DNA from: Lepas anatifera
Taxonomy: Eukaryota > Arthropoda > Thecostraca > Lepadidae
Assembly: GCA_034440635.1 (NCBI GenBank)
Contig: JAOTON010000972.1
Span: 1 to 64,000 of the forward strand
Reading direction: 5' to 3'
DNA: 64,000 nt
Shown here: piece after piece, positions 23,009-33,379 of the stretch
How positions within the stretch are numbered: the first letter of the stretch is position 1
Layout of the letters: each line of letters starts with the position of its first letter
Made by a program: the position numbers and the translations under genes
Notes under the pieces: generated by a model
What the model was told of the DNA's origin: nothing
The model's database searches: none
The model's input: only the letters and a program-made list of their open reading frames with translations

Positions 23009-23039
23009 ATGACTGAGTATAAACTAGTGGTGGTTGGAG
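23009..23039 (+). CDS. Ras: Ras coding exon 1
   Basis: Encodes [10 protein letters not shown] plus the first base of codon 11. The context gctaaaATGA precedes the start, and the donor is ggag/gtgagt. The intron (1,914 bp, phase 1) splits the P-loop between Gly10 and Ala11. Confidence 0.95.
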
Positions 23040-25114
23040 GTGAGTCTTGCTTCTTGTTTTTTCTGAATAGTTTTCCTGGAGATTTGAAACCAATGGAGCT
23101 ATGCTGGTGAGTCATTTCCTTGCGTCCATTTTCTTAAATCTCAATTACAATGTATAAAGTCCTTTTTAGCAAAGGTGTCAGCCGTATCTCACAGCCAGGT
23201 CCCGGTGGCAAGGGGTAGCTGGGGGGCAAGGGGGCAGCTGCGTCTGGGGGGGCAAAAAAGGACACCCACGCACACACGCACACGCACGCACGCACGCACG
23301 CACGCATAGTTGAATCGAGACGGGGAACTACCTTTGGTCATTAACGGAGAGGCCTTTTACTTTTGTTTACCGTGCCTTAAGTTGTTAAAGCCAGGAATTC
23401 CATATGCGATGGTATTTGAAGACTTTACAGGTTCTTCTCGAAAAATTCCACCATGAAAAAGTCCGTTTGTATACGCTCAAGGTATTCCTTGGGAACGACT
23501 TTTGGGGAGTCTGGACCAAGATAAATGTTCAAAACATCGGAAGGTTCCCTTAAAAAAGCTTAATTAAGGCAACATGCTCCTAGCTTGTTCAATTTACTAG
23601 TTACTGTTTAGCTACTGTTTTGTTAGTGAAACGCGAAATTTTTGCCCAGTCCTGGTTACTCCCGTAATTGATAACATTGTCAATGATGCTAAAAATCCTT
23701 TATTGTTTGACTTGTTGTCTTTGCACTTCCATATAATTAAAGCGGAATACACCATCGCATAAGGCTGGAGTGAGAGATGTTGACATTGCACTTTTATCGC
23801 TCATGCAAATGATAGGTGTCCGTCTCAGTATGTTGTGTTGGTTTCCCACTCATCTGAATGGCTGAAAGTCCTAGTAATGTTCAGGACTGAAGATTTATGC
23901 TCGATCCAGGGGGATGCTGGGTGGGTTGACACGAACACCATAATACAATGCACGGAAACACAACTAGAGATTAGAATTATGACGATATCAAAATGGACTA
24001 TCCCACTGAGGATAACGTTTTTGTTTTTGTAGTGGGGAAGTCCGTTTAAATACCGTCATAACTGTAATACAAGCTCGCTAGAAAGCTCGATTTGGGCCTC
24101 TTGGGAGTCCAGCAATTCATTGGATCTTGCCCGCTACCGGACCCCGGAATCTCCGCCCAAGGTCATCTGTCTTTTCGTAGGAGTTTTCTTTATTGATTTC
24201 ACTGCATCAGGCCGCTCAACAACAAAATAGGGCAATTCTTAGCCTGGAACACATGAAGAATCTTTGGCTTGATTGACTGAACATGAATGGTATAGAATCG
24301 TTTTCTGTCGTAATTCTGAACAGCGCCATCCCCCGTAGCCACGCTTGCGCAGAGGTCCGTTCCCTCTTCCTGCTTTTCGGTCCGCTAGGGCAGCTGTTAT
24401 GTGCTCCGGGTCAGCAAGCATGTTCAAGTTAAACCCTTAAACAGACCAAAATCACCAAACGGCTAAGTACAGAAGTAGACATGTAAGTACAGAAGTAGGA
24501 TATAAAACCTGGCAGAATATGTAGCAGATGTTGCACCATCTGGAATTTGCAGTCTTGGAAGATGTTCTGAATTATCACAGGAAGACTTGAAATATGCATC
24601 AGAAGTCGTATGATGTTCATTGGAGCAAGTATTATCGAACTAAGTTTTATTGAAGTTGCAGAATCTCTTGCTTACAGATTCTATGTGGTGAGGTACGTGA
24701 CCGAGGAAGGCGTTGGTATTTTTGTCTATGGTCACGAGGGAAAACCCAGTTCTGTTGAAACAAATCAGGTTTGTGCCCAACATTATTTTGTGTATGTACA
24801 ATACAAATGTCAACCCTGAAATCAAGTTATGATAAAAACACTGGCGTATCTGGTACTTTTCTTCATGTAACATTGGGCTGCGCGATGCGCAGCACAAGAG
24901 CTGCATAAAAGAAATAGCCACCTTGTATGTGACATTTATTTTCTTGTTTGCAGCTGGAGGCGTAGGTAAGAGCGCTCTTACCATTCAACTGATTCAAAAC
25001 CAGTGAGTATCAATGTGTTAATCAATGTCCATTTGATAGCATGTTGTGTTATTAAGCGTGTACATGTAGTCGTGAACGCCGGAACACAATATGCTTTAAA
25101 ATGAAAATGAGGTG

Positions 25115-25163
<49 letters not shown>

Positions 25164-28100
25164 GCACAATGGCTGCGTGCTGAGTAACTGATGCTGCCAG
25201 AAGGCAGCCCGAGTCACCGGATCCCTCCGTAGTTTTCACTTGGCTTCGGCCCCGGTGAATACGAGAAATACTGCACCATCCTATCTGGCTGACAGAAAGA
25301 ACGGAAAAGTGAATACTAGCTCCCGCTGCCAGCTACGCTCTCCCCAGTATTTGTAGCGATGCCTTTGCGCTGAGGTGTTCAATTATTAGTTCTTTTCCTG
25401 CTGAGGAGTGTAAACAGAAACCGTCTCCAATGCTGTTTGCCTTTCAATGAGTTAAAAACAGCGTCAGGGGTTGGGTGGAGGGCTGGGCTGTTCAAATAGC
25501 TGAAACAATTTCCTGAAGTACTGTAGATCATCTTATGCATTCCATGCAGGAGCAGGGACAGCTTGCCTCTGATTGGTCCTGCAATGAGACTTTATTGACA
25601 AAGAAGACAGAGCGCCCTCGTCTGAGCGCAGGGTCATATGAAGTCGAGCACACTTCCAGGGGATGACTGCAAAGAGCTATACACATTTATTGTCGCGTTT
25701 CTGTCTGGATTTCTAGAAATTCCCGAATACTTGGACCAGAAGCAACAGATTGTTAACCGGCGTTCTGTACATCGTGTATTAGCCCGGATGTACGAGCGGT
25801 TCCAGTACGCGTTATCTACGCGGCGACCACGTAAACTGACTGCGAGTCATGTAACCGGGGGCCTGCCTTTGGGGCTCAGCTTATATGAATCGGTTAGTAT
25901 GTTCCTACGGTCGTTGTGTGAATCAAGCGTGCTGAAGCTGCTCGTGCAACGGCGGTAATTGTGGACCTCTTTTCATCCTCAACTCATTTTTCCGGCAGGA
26001 AAAAGACCCCTTGTCATAAGCAAACGGTGAAAATCAAGAAAGCGTGTTTTTATTGTTTTCAGTGTTTATTTTTCAGCCCACACTTGAACCTTCAGCTGCA
26101 TGGGACGGACGAGGATCAAATGCATCTTACTTACGATATCACAATTCGCAGTCTACGTCAGTGTTTCCTTTGTTCAGGGAAAATAAACTAGGAGTAGGCG
26201 TGATACTAGATGTCACCGAAAAACATTTTGCCCACGAAAAACCCACAGCAACCCGAACTACCCGCTGCATTTAAACGGCAGGGTTTCCGGACCCTGGCTT
26301 CCAAGGCTGACGTAACAGTTAGGATCTTATTTCGGAACCACCGTAAATACCCGTACAAATCGCATCGTGTTGTAAAGCAATGCGACCAGTTGCATGCAAT
26401 GTCCGATGGAAATGCCGCCGCCTCCGTGCCCTCCACTTCGTAGCCAGGTCTACCTGGATTAGGTGCCTCTCTACTTGGCCGGGCTAGGCTTCACCATGTT
26501 GCCCTGATACCACGAATCACCTATTCTTGGCCTGCCAACCCGAGGAGCAGATATGCATTGTGGTTTCGGCTGACCGGGAGGCCTATGCCCTCATTGCAGC
26601 TTGCCAGCAGCTAACCGATTGTGTGGCCTCCAGCTTCGTGGACGAGTACGACCCGACGATCGAGGACTCGTACAGGAAGCAGGTGGTGGTGGACGGGGAG
26701 ACGTGTCTGCTGGACATCCTGGACACGGCCGGGCAGGAGGAGTACAGGTGGGCACTCAGCTCAGTCTGCTGGGCATCCTGGACACGGCCGGGCAGGAGGA
26801 GTACAGGTGGGCACTCAGCTCAGTCTGCTGGACATCCTGGACACGGCCGGGCAGGGGGAGTACAGGTGGGCACTCAGCTCAGTCTGCTGGACATCCTGGA
26901 CACGGCCGGGCAGGAGGGAGTACAGGTGGGCACTCAGCTCAGTCTGCTGGACATCCTGGACACGGCCGGGCAGGAGGAGTACAGGTGGGCACTCAGCTCA
27001 GTCTGCTGGACATCCTGGACACGGCCGGGCAGGGGAGTACAGGTGGGCACTCAGCTCAGTCTGCTGGACATCCTGGACACGGCCGGGCAGGAGGAGTACA
27101 GGTGGGCACTCAGCTCAGTCTGCTGGGCATCCTGGACACGGCCGGGCAGGGGGAGTACAGGTGGGCACTCAGCTCAGTCTGCTGGACATCCTGGACACGG
27201 CCGGGCAGGAGGAGTACAGGTGGGCACTCAGCTCAGTCTGCTGGACATCCTGGACACGGCCGGGCAGGGGAGTACAGGTGGGCACTCAGCTCAGTCTGCT
27301 GGACATCCTGGACACGGCCGGGCAGGAGGAGTACAGGTGGGCACTCAGCTCAGTCTGCTGGACATCCTGGACACGGCCGGGCAGGGGAGTACAGGTGGGC
27401 ACTCAGCTCAGTCTGCTGGACATCCTGGACACGGCCGGGCAGGAGGAGTACAGGTGGGCACTCAGCTCAGTCTGCTGGACATCCTGGACACGGCCGGGCA
27501 GGAGGAGTACAGGTGGGCACTCAGCTCAGTCTGCTGGACATCCTGGACACGGCCGGGCAGGGGAGTACAGGTGGGCACTCAGCTCAGTCTGCTGGACATC
27601 CTGGACACGGCCGGGCAGGAGGAGTACAGGTGGGCACTCAGCTCAGTCTGCTGGACATCCTGGACACGGCCGGGCAGGGGAGTACAGGTGGGCACTCAGC
27701 TCAGTCTGCTGGACATCCTGGACACGGTCGGGCAGGAGGAGTACAGGTGGGCACTCAGCTCAGTCTGCTGGACATCCTGGACACGGCCGGGCAGGAGGAG
27801 TACAGGTGGGCACTCAGCTCAGTCTGCTGGACATCCTGGACACGGTCGGGCAGGAGGAGTACAGGTGGGCACTCAGCTCAGTCTGCTGGACATCCTGGAC
27901 ACGGCCGGGCAGGGGAGTACAGGTGGGCACTCAGCTCAGTCTGCTGGACATCCTGGACACGGTCGGGCAGGGGGAGTACAGGTGGGCACTCAGCTCAGTC
28001 TGCTGGACATCCTGGACACGGCCGGGCAGGAGGAGTACAGGTGGGCACTCAGCTCAGTCTGCTGGACATCCTGGACACGGCCGGGCAGGGGGAGTACAGG

Positions 28101-31100
28101 TGGGCACTCAGCTCAGTCTGCTGGACATCCTGGACACGGCCGGGCAGGGGAGTACAGGTGGGCACTCAGCTCAGTCTGCTGGACATCCTGGACACGGCCG
28201 GGCAGGGGAGTACAGGTGGGCACTCAGCTCAGTCTGCTGGACATCCTGGACACGGCCGGGCAGGGGGAGTACAGGTGGGCACTCAGCTCAGTCTGCTGGA
28301 CATCCTGGACACGGCCGGGCAGGGGGAGTACAGGTGGGCACTCAGCTCAGTCTGCTGGACATCCTGGACACGGCCGGGCAGGGGGAGTACAGGTGGGCAC
28401 TCAGCTCAGTCTGCTGGACATCCTGGACACGGCCGGGCAGGGGGAGTACAGGTGGGCACTCAGCTCAGTCTGCTGGACATCCTGGACACGGCCGGGCAGG
28501 GGAGTACAGGTGGGCACTCAGCTCAGTCTGCTGGACATCCTGGACACGGCCGGGCAGGGGAGTACAGGTGGGCACTCAGCTCAGTCTGCTGGACATCCTG
28601 GACACGGCCGGGCAGGGGGGAGTACAGGTGGGCACTCAGCTCAGTCTGCTGGGCATCCTGGACACGGCCGGGCAGGGGGAGTACAGGTGGGCACTCCGCT
28701 CAGTCTGCTGGACATCCTGGACACGGCCGGGCAGGGGGAGTACAGGTGGGCACTCAGCTCAGTCTGCTGGGCATCCTGGACACGGCCGGGCAGGGGGAGT
28801 ACAGGTGGGCACTCCGCTCAGTCTGCTGGACATCCTGGACACGGCCGGGCAGGGGGAGTACAGGTGGGCACTCAGCTCAGTCTGCTGGGCATCCTGGACA
28901 CGGCCGGGCAGGGGGAGTACAGGTGGGCACTCAGCTCAGTCTGCTGGGCATCCTGGACACGGCCGGGCAGGGGAGTACAGGTGGGCACTCAGTTCAGTCT
29001 GCTGGACATCCTGGACACGGCCGGGCAGGGGGAGTACAGGTGGGCACTCAGCTCAGTCTGCTGGGCATCCTGGACACGGCCGGGCAGGGGGAGTACAGGT
29101 GGGCACTCAGCTCAGTCTGCTGGGCATCCTGGACACGGCCGGGCAGGGGGAGTACAGGTGGGCACTCAGCTCAGTCTGCTGGACATCCTGGACACGGCCG
29201 GGCAGGGGGAGTACAGGTGGGCACTCAGCCAACCGCCTGCTCAGTGCCGATCTACAATAATATCGCCTCAAAAATCTCGTCTGCGCTACAGCCGATCAAC
29301 CATCTGTTTAGGCACTTCATAATCAGATGAACGAGTGTGCCTTTAAGAGTTGTGCGTGGGAGTGGGGATGAAATGTGTTCGGCTATTGGATGTGGATAGA
29401 AAGGAATCAGTTTTCCGTGTAGCTCGAATTATCCGATCACTTCTTATCATCGGCCCAAACACCTATGGTATGGTTGTTAGCGAGTATATTGGTCTTACCC
29501 ATTTCTTCTTTTGTGTTACCATACCAGGGGTGATTTGGAAGTGGCCTTGCGTTAGTGTTGTGTCGGACTGGCGTGGTGGCTGCTGCCTCCAGTGCGTTAG
29601 TGTTGTGGCTGACCAGCATGGTGGCTACTGCCTCCAGTGCAATGCGCGACCAGTACATGCGGACCGGGGAGGGCTTCCTGCTGGTCTTCGCCGTCAACAA
29701 CGCCAAGTCTTTCGAGGACATGAACAGCTACCGCGAGCAAATCAAACGGGTGAAGGACGCTGATACCGTGCCCATGATACGTGAGTCGTGTGGTTTACTT
29801 CACGCGGCGGTCAGTATGGTCTTTACCAGGAGGTATATTCCGCGGCAGACTGACAGGCGGTTAGCGCCGACTCCCCTCAGCTTTGCCTCCAGACTGGTAC
29901 ATGGGGATATCAGATGCTCTGAATTCGCCTTTCTCGTGCGGTTCGATCTGATTAACGGCTTTTTTAGTTATGGCCTGCAACATTTTCCGGAAAGTCGCAG
30001 TGCAATGATACTTTTTAACCCTCTTAAACACCATGAAGAAAAAAACAATGCAAAAATATGTCTTGTTAGAATCCTCAATGTATCACCATCATGATCCAGA
30101 AGTTAACTAGAGAATTCTAAAATTTGGATTTTTACTTTTTATGAATAAATTCATTTAGTATTTAGCATTGAAAACTATACATTGGACCGGTGAATTTCGA
30201 GTACCTGATAACCTCGTGCCAATTTACAAGAAAATCTGAGGGTGGGGGATCGGTGTTATTTTGCAGCTTCCACCTGTTGGTTTGTCGTGGAGTATTGCAG
30301 GAGTAAATGAAAACTATATTTTTATATCATTGATGACACAGAATCACGACGTAGTTGAAATCACTCCGTTGTGAGCTCGGCTGTAGGTGCTGTAGATGTT
30401 GTGTAGAGCTCGGCTGTAGGTGCTACGGTGGGTTTACTTTAGCTCAGTGTAGATGTGTGTATTGTTGGGCAGACGTTTGGTTGATTCCGTCTCACACCTT
30501 ACTATTATTAACTAAACATATCCATTGGCATGATTGTGGTGATGTATGGACTCAGTGTGACTGTAGATGACCAGCGCCGTGTGGCTAATATCTCGCGTCT
30601 GCAGTGGTGGGGAACAAGTGCGACCTGGCCACCCGCGCTGTCGACATGACCGAGGCCAGGGAGGTGGCCAAACACTACGGCATCCCCTTCGTCGAGACAT
30701 CCGCCAAGACGCGGATGGGAGTGGACGACGCCTTCTACACGCTGGTCCGCGAGATCAAGCGGGACGTAAGTGTGTGTCCGTCTTACTGCGGTCTAGATGT
30801 TCGATTCCCGCATACAGGTGGTAAATCAAGCTGAACGGCCGTCCCGTACTATAAAAAACACTGGAAACACATACCAGTGTTATGCGAGTGTTTTATCTGT
30901 TTTTGCTTGATTTTAGTATATTTTCGTGTGGTAATCCATTCACTCGAAGTGCCTGGGCCAGTTTGATTTGCTCCTCAGTACTCAGTAGCTCAAACGGTTA
31001 AGTTGCAAGCAATTGTGAGGCTTTAGGCTGCACCGATTGCTGAGGTGATATGGCATCGCCAGCTCTCAGTTCGCTGGCGAGGGTACGAGGGGAATCGGAG

Positions 31101-33250
31101 GGACTGTGCAGACCACCCGCCCCGGGATATGAACCCAGGTCATCGGCGTGGAAGTTGAATGCGCTAACACTGTCCCACTGCATCCCAAACGGCTTAAGTG
31201 TATTATATCTGAAATAATAGGACTGGCGGTCGGGGTGCGTGGTGCTATAACCTCTGTTCGAGTGGGTTGGTACTACTGCGTGCGAATCTCGCGACGGCTT
31301 TGTCGGGTGCTTCAAATCTGTTGTCATGGGTGTATTGTTTCTGAATGGACCGCGGAGGCTGCAGAGCGGCTGCTGGACACCGTTCACCACCACCAGGGTC
31401 ACAGGTGCCTTTTGCACGTCACCCATCTGCAGCCGTCTGCTGGCCGTAACTGCGACATCCCTGCCTCCATCGACGACGATGCCTGATCCCTATCGACGAC
31501 GAAACACGCTCTAAAGACGGAACAGTTCTTCTGCCGCACAGTCCGTCGTTACACTGCTGTTAGGGGAGTGTTCGAGCGCCCGGTTGAGGGTACCTAGCGC
31601 TGTTGGAAATTTCATCCGACGGCCGTCGCATCCACCTGCAATGGGTGCCGTCTCACTGCGACATCCGAGGTAACGAGAGAGCCGACCAGCTCGCCAAGGA
31701 GGCCTCTCTACTCCCACAAGAGCACGTCCCGATCGATACGAGGACGGAGCAGCGGCGAGAGCGGCCCGTTCCCGGGTCGCCCGTGACTGCCCCCCCCAGG
31801 CTGGTACCGCCAGCTGATAGGCGAGCGGGTCCCGCCGCCCTTGACCCACGTCGAGAGGGGGACGGCTGTCGAGGTCCATCAACTCCGAGCCGGCCACTGG
31901 TCCGGCTCGGCAGCCTACCTCCACAGGATAGGGGGCAACCCCTCCCGGCAGTGCGCCCAGTGCGGCGACGTTCGCTGCCGGGCCAGCTGGTGCCGACTCT
32001 GTCGGGAGGAGCCGGATACCCCCGGCTCACATCCTGGGGAGGTGTCCGGCCCTGATGGCCACGCGCCATCGCCTCACCGGAACCATCTACCCGAGTCTGG
32101 AGGAGATGCGTGGCGACGACTACGTGGCGGCCGTGGCGAGGGCTGCCAGGTCCCTCCAGAGCCGTGCGGCTACACCTCCGTAAGGAGGCTGGAGGGGAAC
32201 TACTACTACTACTACAGGGTACCTAGCACCAGTGGAGTGTCCCGGACCCAGGGTGCGTGGGAGCCGGAATGACGCTGATGGCGCACATTTACGCCACTAT
32301 AGTTTCTTTTTTGGTAGCGAGACACTGGGGTCTATTGTAATATTTACAGCTGGCACCTTTTGGGTCGTCTAATTTATGTATATATCCAACCACTATTGTA
32401 TAATTAGCGAAATTGTACGTACTAAATCTATTGTACACATCTGGCCTTTGAGTAAAGCACTGAACACGGCAGAATTAGAAATAGCCGCGATGTTCGCCGG
32501 CCCTTCACCCAGTTTTACACACAATCTCTCTTTGGAAGCTATACGATCATTAAAACAATACGTTTCGTCCATAAGAGGCATCGTCGCAACCAGACATTTC
32601 ATATCGTGGACACTGCAATACGTTGAAAACTCAGGATTAACCGGAAAATAACTCGGCTTCGTTGTCCAGAAACCTTGCTCAGTGCATCAGCTGTGCACTT
32701 TCTGCTAACGGAACGAGACACCACGAGCCTGATGCTTGTTTCAGTACCTTCGGATATCTCCACCTCATCAGATTCGAAATATTCTACACACCCAAGTCCG
32801 ATGTCTACACTGGAGCTAAATTGTTCTGAAAGAGCATTTGCTCCTCCCAAGCGAAGGAATGAACCTTGTGAAATGTGCCTCACAATGTTTTCGAAACTAT
32901 ACCGCCGTCATGGAGAGGGGTAGGGCCACGTAACATACACACGGCTAAATTAATCCTAGCCGTTGGTCCCTAAAATGTTAGCTCACGAAAGCCAAAATGA
33001 TGCTGCTAGCGCTACCTATACTTGTGGGATACTATTGGAGGATGTTTTCTTCAGTGCTGCATTGATTTGGTTTTTATATTCTCCAGCTATATACCGGCTA
33101 AAAACGTCTATAGACAGCCGGTATACCGTACGCAGTACTTCGCGTTTGGCTGCGTAGTAGTCCCTTATTCTTTCACAGAAGGAGCGGCGGGGCGGCGAGA
33201 AGGGAAAGGACGGCCGCGGCGGCAGCAGGCGGTGGTGCTGCCCTCTCTGA
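23009..33250 (+). CDS. Ras: Ras small GTPase (HRAS/KRAS/NRAS type), six coding exons
   Basis: Membrane-anchored GTP switch coupling receptor tyrosine kinases to Raf/MAPK and PI3K. Join: 23009-23039, 24954-25002, 26634-26747, 29638-29780, 30605-30765, 33179-33250. Every junction is GT-AG and the phases agree. The sum is 570 nt: 189 residues plus TGA, equal to HRAS. Seen in the translation: P-loop GAGGVGKS (10-17) with Gly12 and Gly13, effector YDPTIEDSY (32-40), DTAGQEEY (57-64) with Gln61, NKCD (116-119), ETSAK (143-147), a basic Gly/Arg/Lys tail, and a last-four CCPL with Cys186 at the prenylation position. Intron 3 holds 43 tandem copies of the exon 3 end. Intron 5 holds a retrotransposon and a SINE. 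Exons 1-2 are far lower in GC3 than exons 3-6. The identity is certain; exon 6 is the least constrained assignment. Confidence 0.95.
23040..24953 (+). other. Ras intron 1
   Basis: Contains a (CACG)n tract at about 23262-23306 next to a G-rich stretch at 23210-23255. Otherwise nothing recognised. It ends ttcttgtttgcag. Confidence 0.8.
24954..25002 (+). CDS. Ras: Ras coding exon 2
   Basis: A 49-nt micro-exon encoding Ala11 to Asn26 and the first two bases of His27, including the GGVGKS part of the P-loop. The donor is ca/gtgagt, phase 2. Confidence 0.95.
25003..26633 (+). other. Ras intron 2
   Basis: Has a (TA)n tract at about 25118-25160. A 106-codon open frame at 25638-25958 has no recognised domain and no clear splice context, so I do not call it a gene. 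The intron ends gtgtggcctccag. Confidence 0.75.
26634..26747 (+). CDS. Ras: Ras coding exon 3
   Basis: Encodes the end of His27 to Tyr64 and two bases of Ser65: switch I, effector loop and the G3/switch II start. Donor tacag/gtgggc. Its last 43 bp are unit 1 of the downstream minisatellite. GC at third positions is almost total (37 of 38 codons). Confidence 0.95.
26705..29232 (+). repeat. Exon-intron junction minisatellite, 43 units of 58-60 bp
   Basis: Each unit is the last 43 bp of Ras exon 3 (codons for [13 protein letters not shown] plus two bases) joined to the first 16 bp of intron 3 (gtgggcactcagctca). I counted 43 units: 30 of 59 bp, 11 of 58 bp and 2 of 60 bp. Every unit keeps the same donor, acag/gtgggc. 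No unit contains a stop in any + frame, so three overlapping open frames of about 880-930 codons cross the array; these are artefacts. The true exon ends in unit 1 at 26747. Confidence 0.95.
29233..29547 (+). other. Ras intron 3, distal part
   Basis: Unique sequence between the minisatellite and the duplicated acceptor region. No other feature was recognised. Confidence 0.6.
29548..29637 (+). repeat. Tandem 45-bp duplication of the exon 4 acceptor region
   Basis: Two 45-bp copies (29548-29592 and 29593-29637), each beginning tgcgttagtgttgtg and ending ggct(g/a)ctgcctccag. Each therefore ends in the same 3' splice-site sequence. The second copy ends at the true acceptor of exon 4. Use of the first acceptor would add 45 in-frame nucleotides with no stop. 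Confidence 0.9.
29638..29780 (+). CDS. Ras: Ras coding exon 4
   Basis: Encodes the rest of Ser65 to Ile112 plus one base of Leu113 ([14 protein letters not shown] and onward). The donor is atac/gtgagt, phase 1. Confidence 0.95.
29781..30604 (+). other. Ras intron 4
   Basis: 824 bp. A small direct duplication of gctcggctgtaggtgct lies at about 30375-30425. Otherwise no feature was recognised. It ends gcgtctgcag. Confidence 0.8.
30605..30765 (+). CDS. Ras: Ras coding exon 5
   Basis: Encodes Leu113 to Asp166, including NKCD and ETSAK, the guanine-specificity motifs. The donor is cgggac/gtaagt, phase 0. Vertebrate ras genes place their last coding intron elsewhere, so this junction is lineage-specific. 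Confidence 0.95.
30990..31195 (-). mobile_element. tRNA-derived SINE-like element in Ras intron 5
   Basis: On the - strand, a box A-like word (tgggacagtgttagcgc) is followed about 35 bp later by a strong box B (gggttcatatccc). The layout is that of a pol III promoter. No acceptor stem closes, so it is not a tRNA gene. Ends and target duplication are not defined. Confidence 0.55.
31599..32215 (+). mobile_element. 5'-truncated non-LTR retrotransposon in Ras intron 5
   Basis: Flanked by a perfect 12-bp duplication agggtacctagc at 31587-31598 and 32216-32227. It encodes the C-terminal half of an RNase H domain ([18 protein letters not shown]) and the downstream tail region. A frameshift near 31800 moves the reading to [17 protein letters not shown]. 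The element ends with a (TAC)n tail. Only about 617 bp of the 3' end was inserted. The clade is uncertain; an I/Ingi-type element with RNase H is a guess. Confidence 0.88.
32228..33178 (+). other. Ras intron 5, distal part
   Basis: Two - strand open frames (32883-32599 and 32602-32393) and one + frame (32675-32923) have no recognised domain. I do not call a gene. The intron ends in a good acceptor with a pyrimidine tract, cccttattctttcacag. Confidence 0.55.
33179..33250 (+). CDS. Ras: Ras coding exon 6 (hypervariable tail and CAAX)
   Basis: Encodes 23 residues from Lys167 to Leu189: [12 protein letters not shown], then [11 protein letters not shown] and TGA. The frame is phase 0 with exon 5. 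The total length of 189, the basic tail and Cys186 four residues from the end all support the assignment. The last residue, Leu, would favour geranylgeranylation by the general CAAX rule. Proline at the a2 position is unusual. Confidence 0.82.
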   Translation, partial: KERRGGEKGKDGRGGSRRWCCPL

Positions 33251-33379
33251 AGTCCGCCCGTTGCCTGTCATCCGCCACTGGCAGCGGCAGGTTCTCTGGC
33301 ACAGAGGGCGCCCCCTGCCGGGAATAGTGTATGCAGGGCGTCAGAGCGCCCCGTGGTGCGGGCGGCGTCTGTCCGTGTG

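Noticed and set aside
25638..25958. 106-codon gene in Ras intron 2
   Set aside because: No recognised domain and no splice or promoter context; length is compatible with chance.
26527..29330. Three overlapping + strand open frames of 879-931 codons
   Set aside because: They are the Ras exon 3 minisatellite read in its three frames. The unit has no stop in any + frame. Only codons up to 26747 are Ras coding sequence.
32660..32695. Alternative Ras last exon ending CTFC after ttgtccag
   Set aside because: It is in frame but gives only 12 residues, has no basic tail and makes a 178-residue protein. The exon at 33179-33250 gives exactly 189 residues with Cys186 in place.
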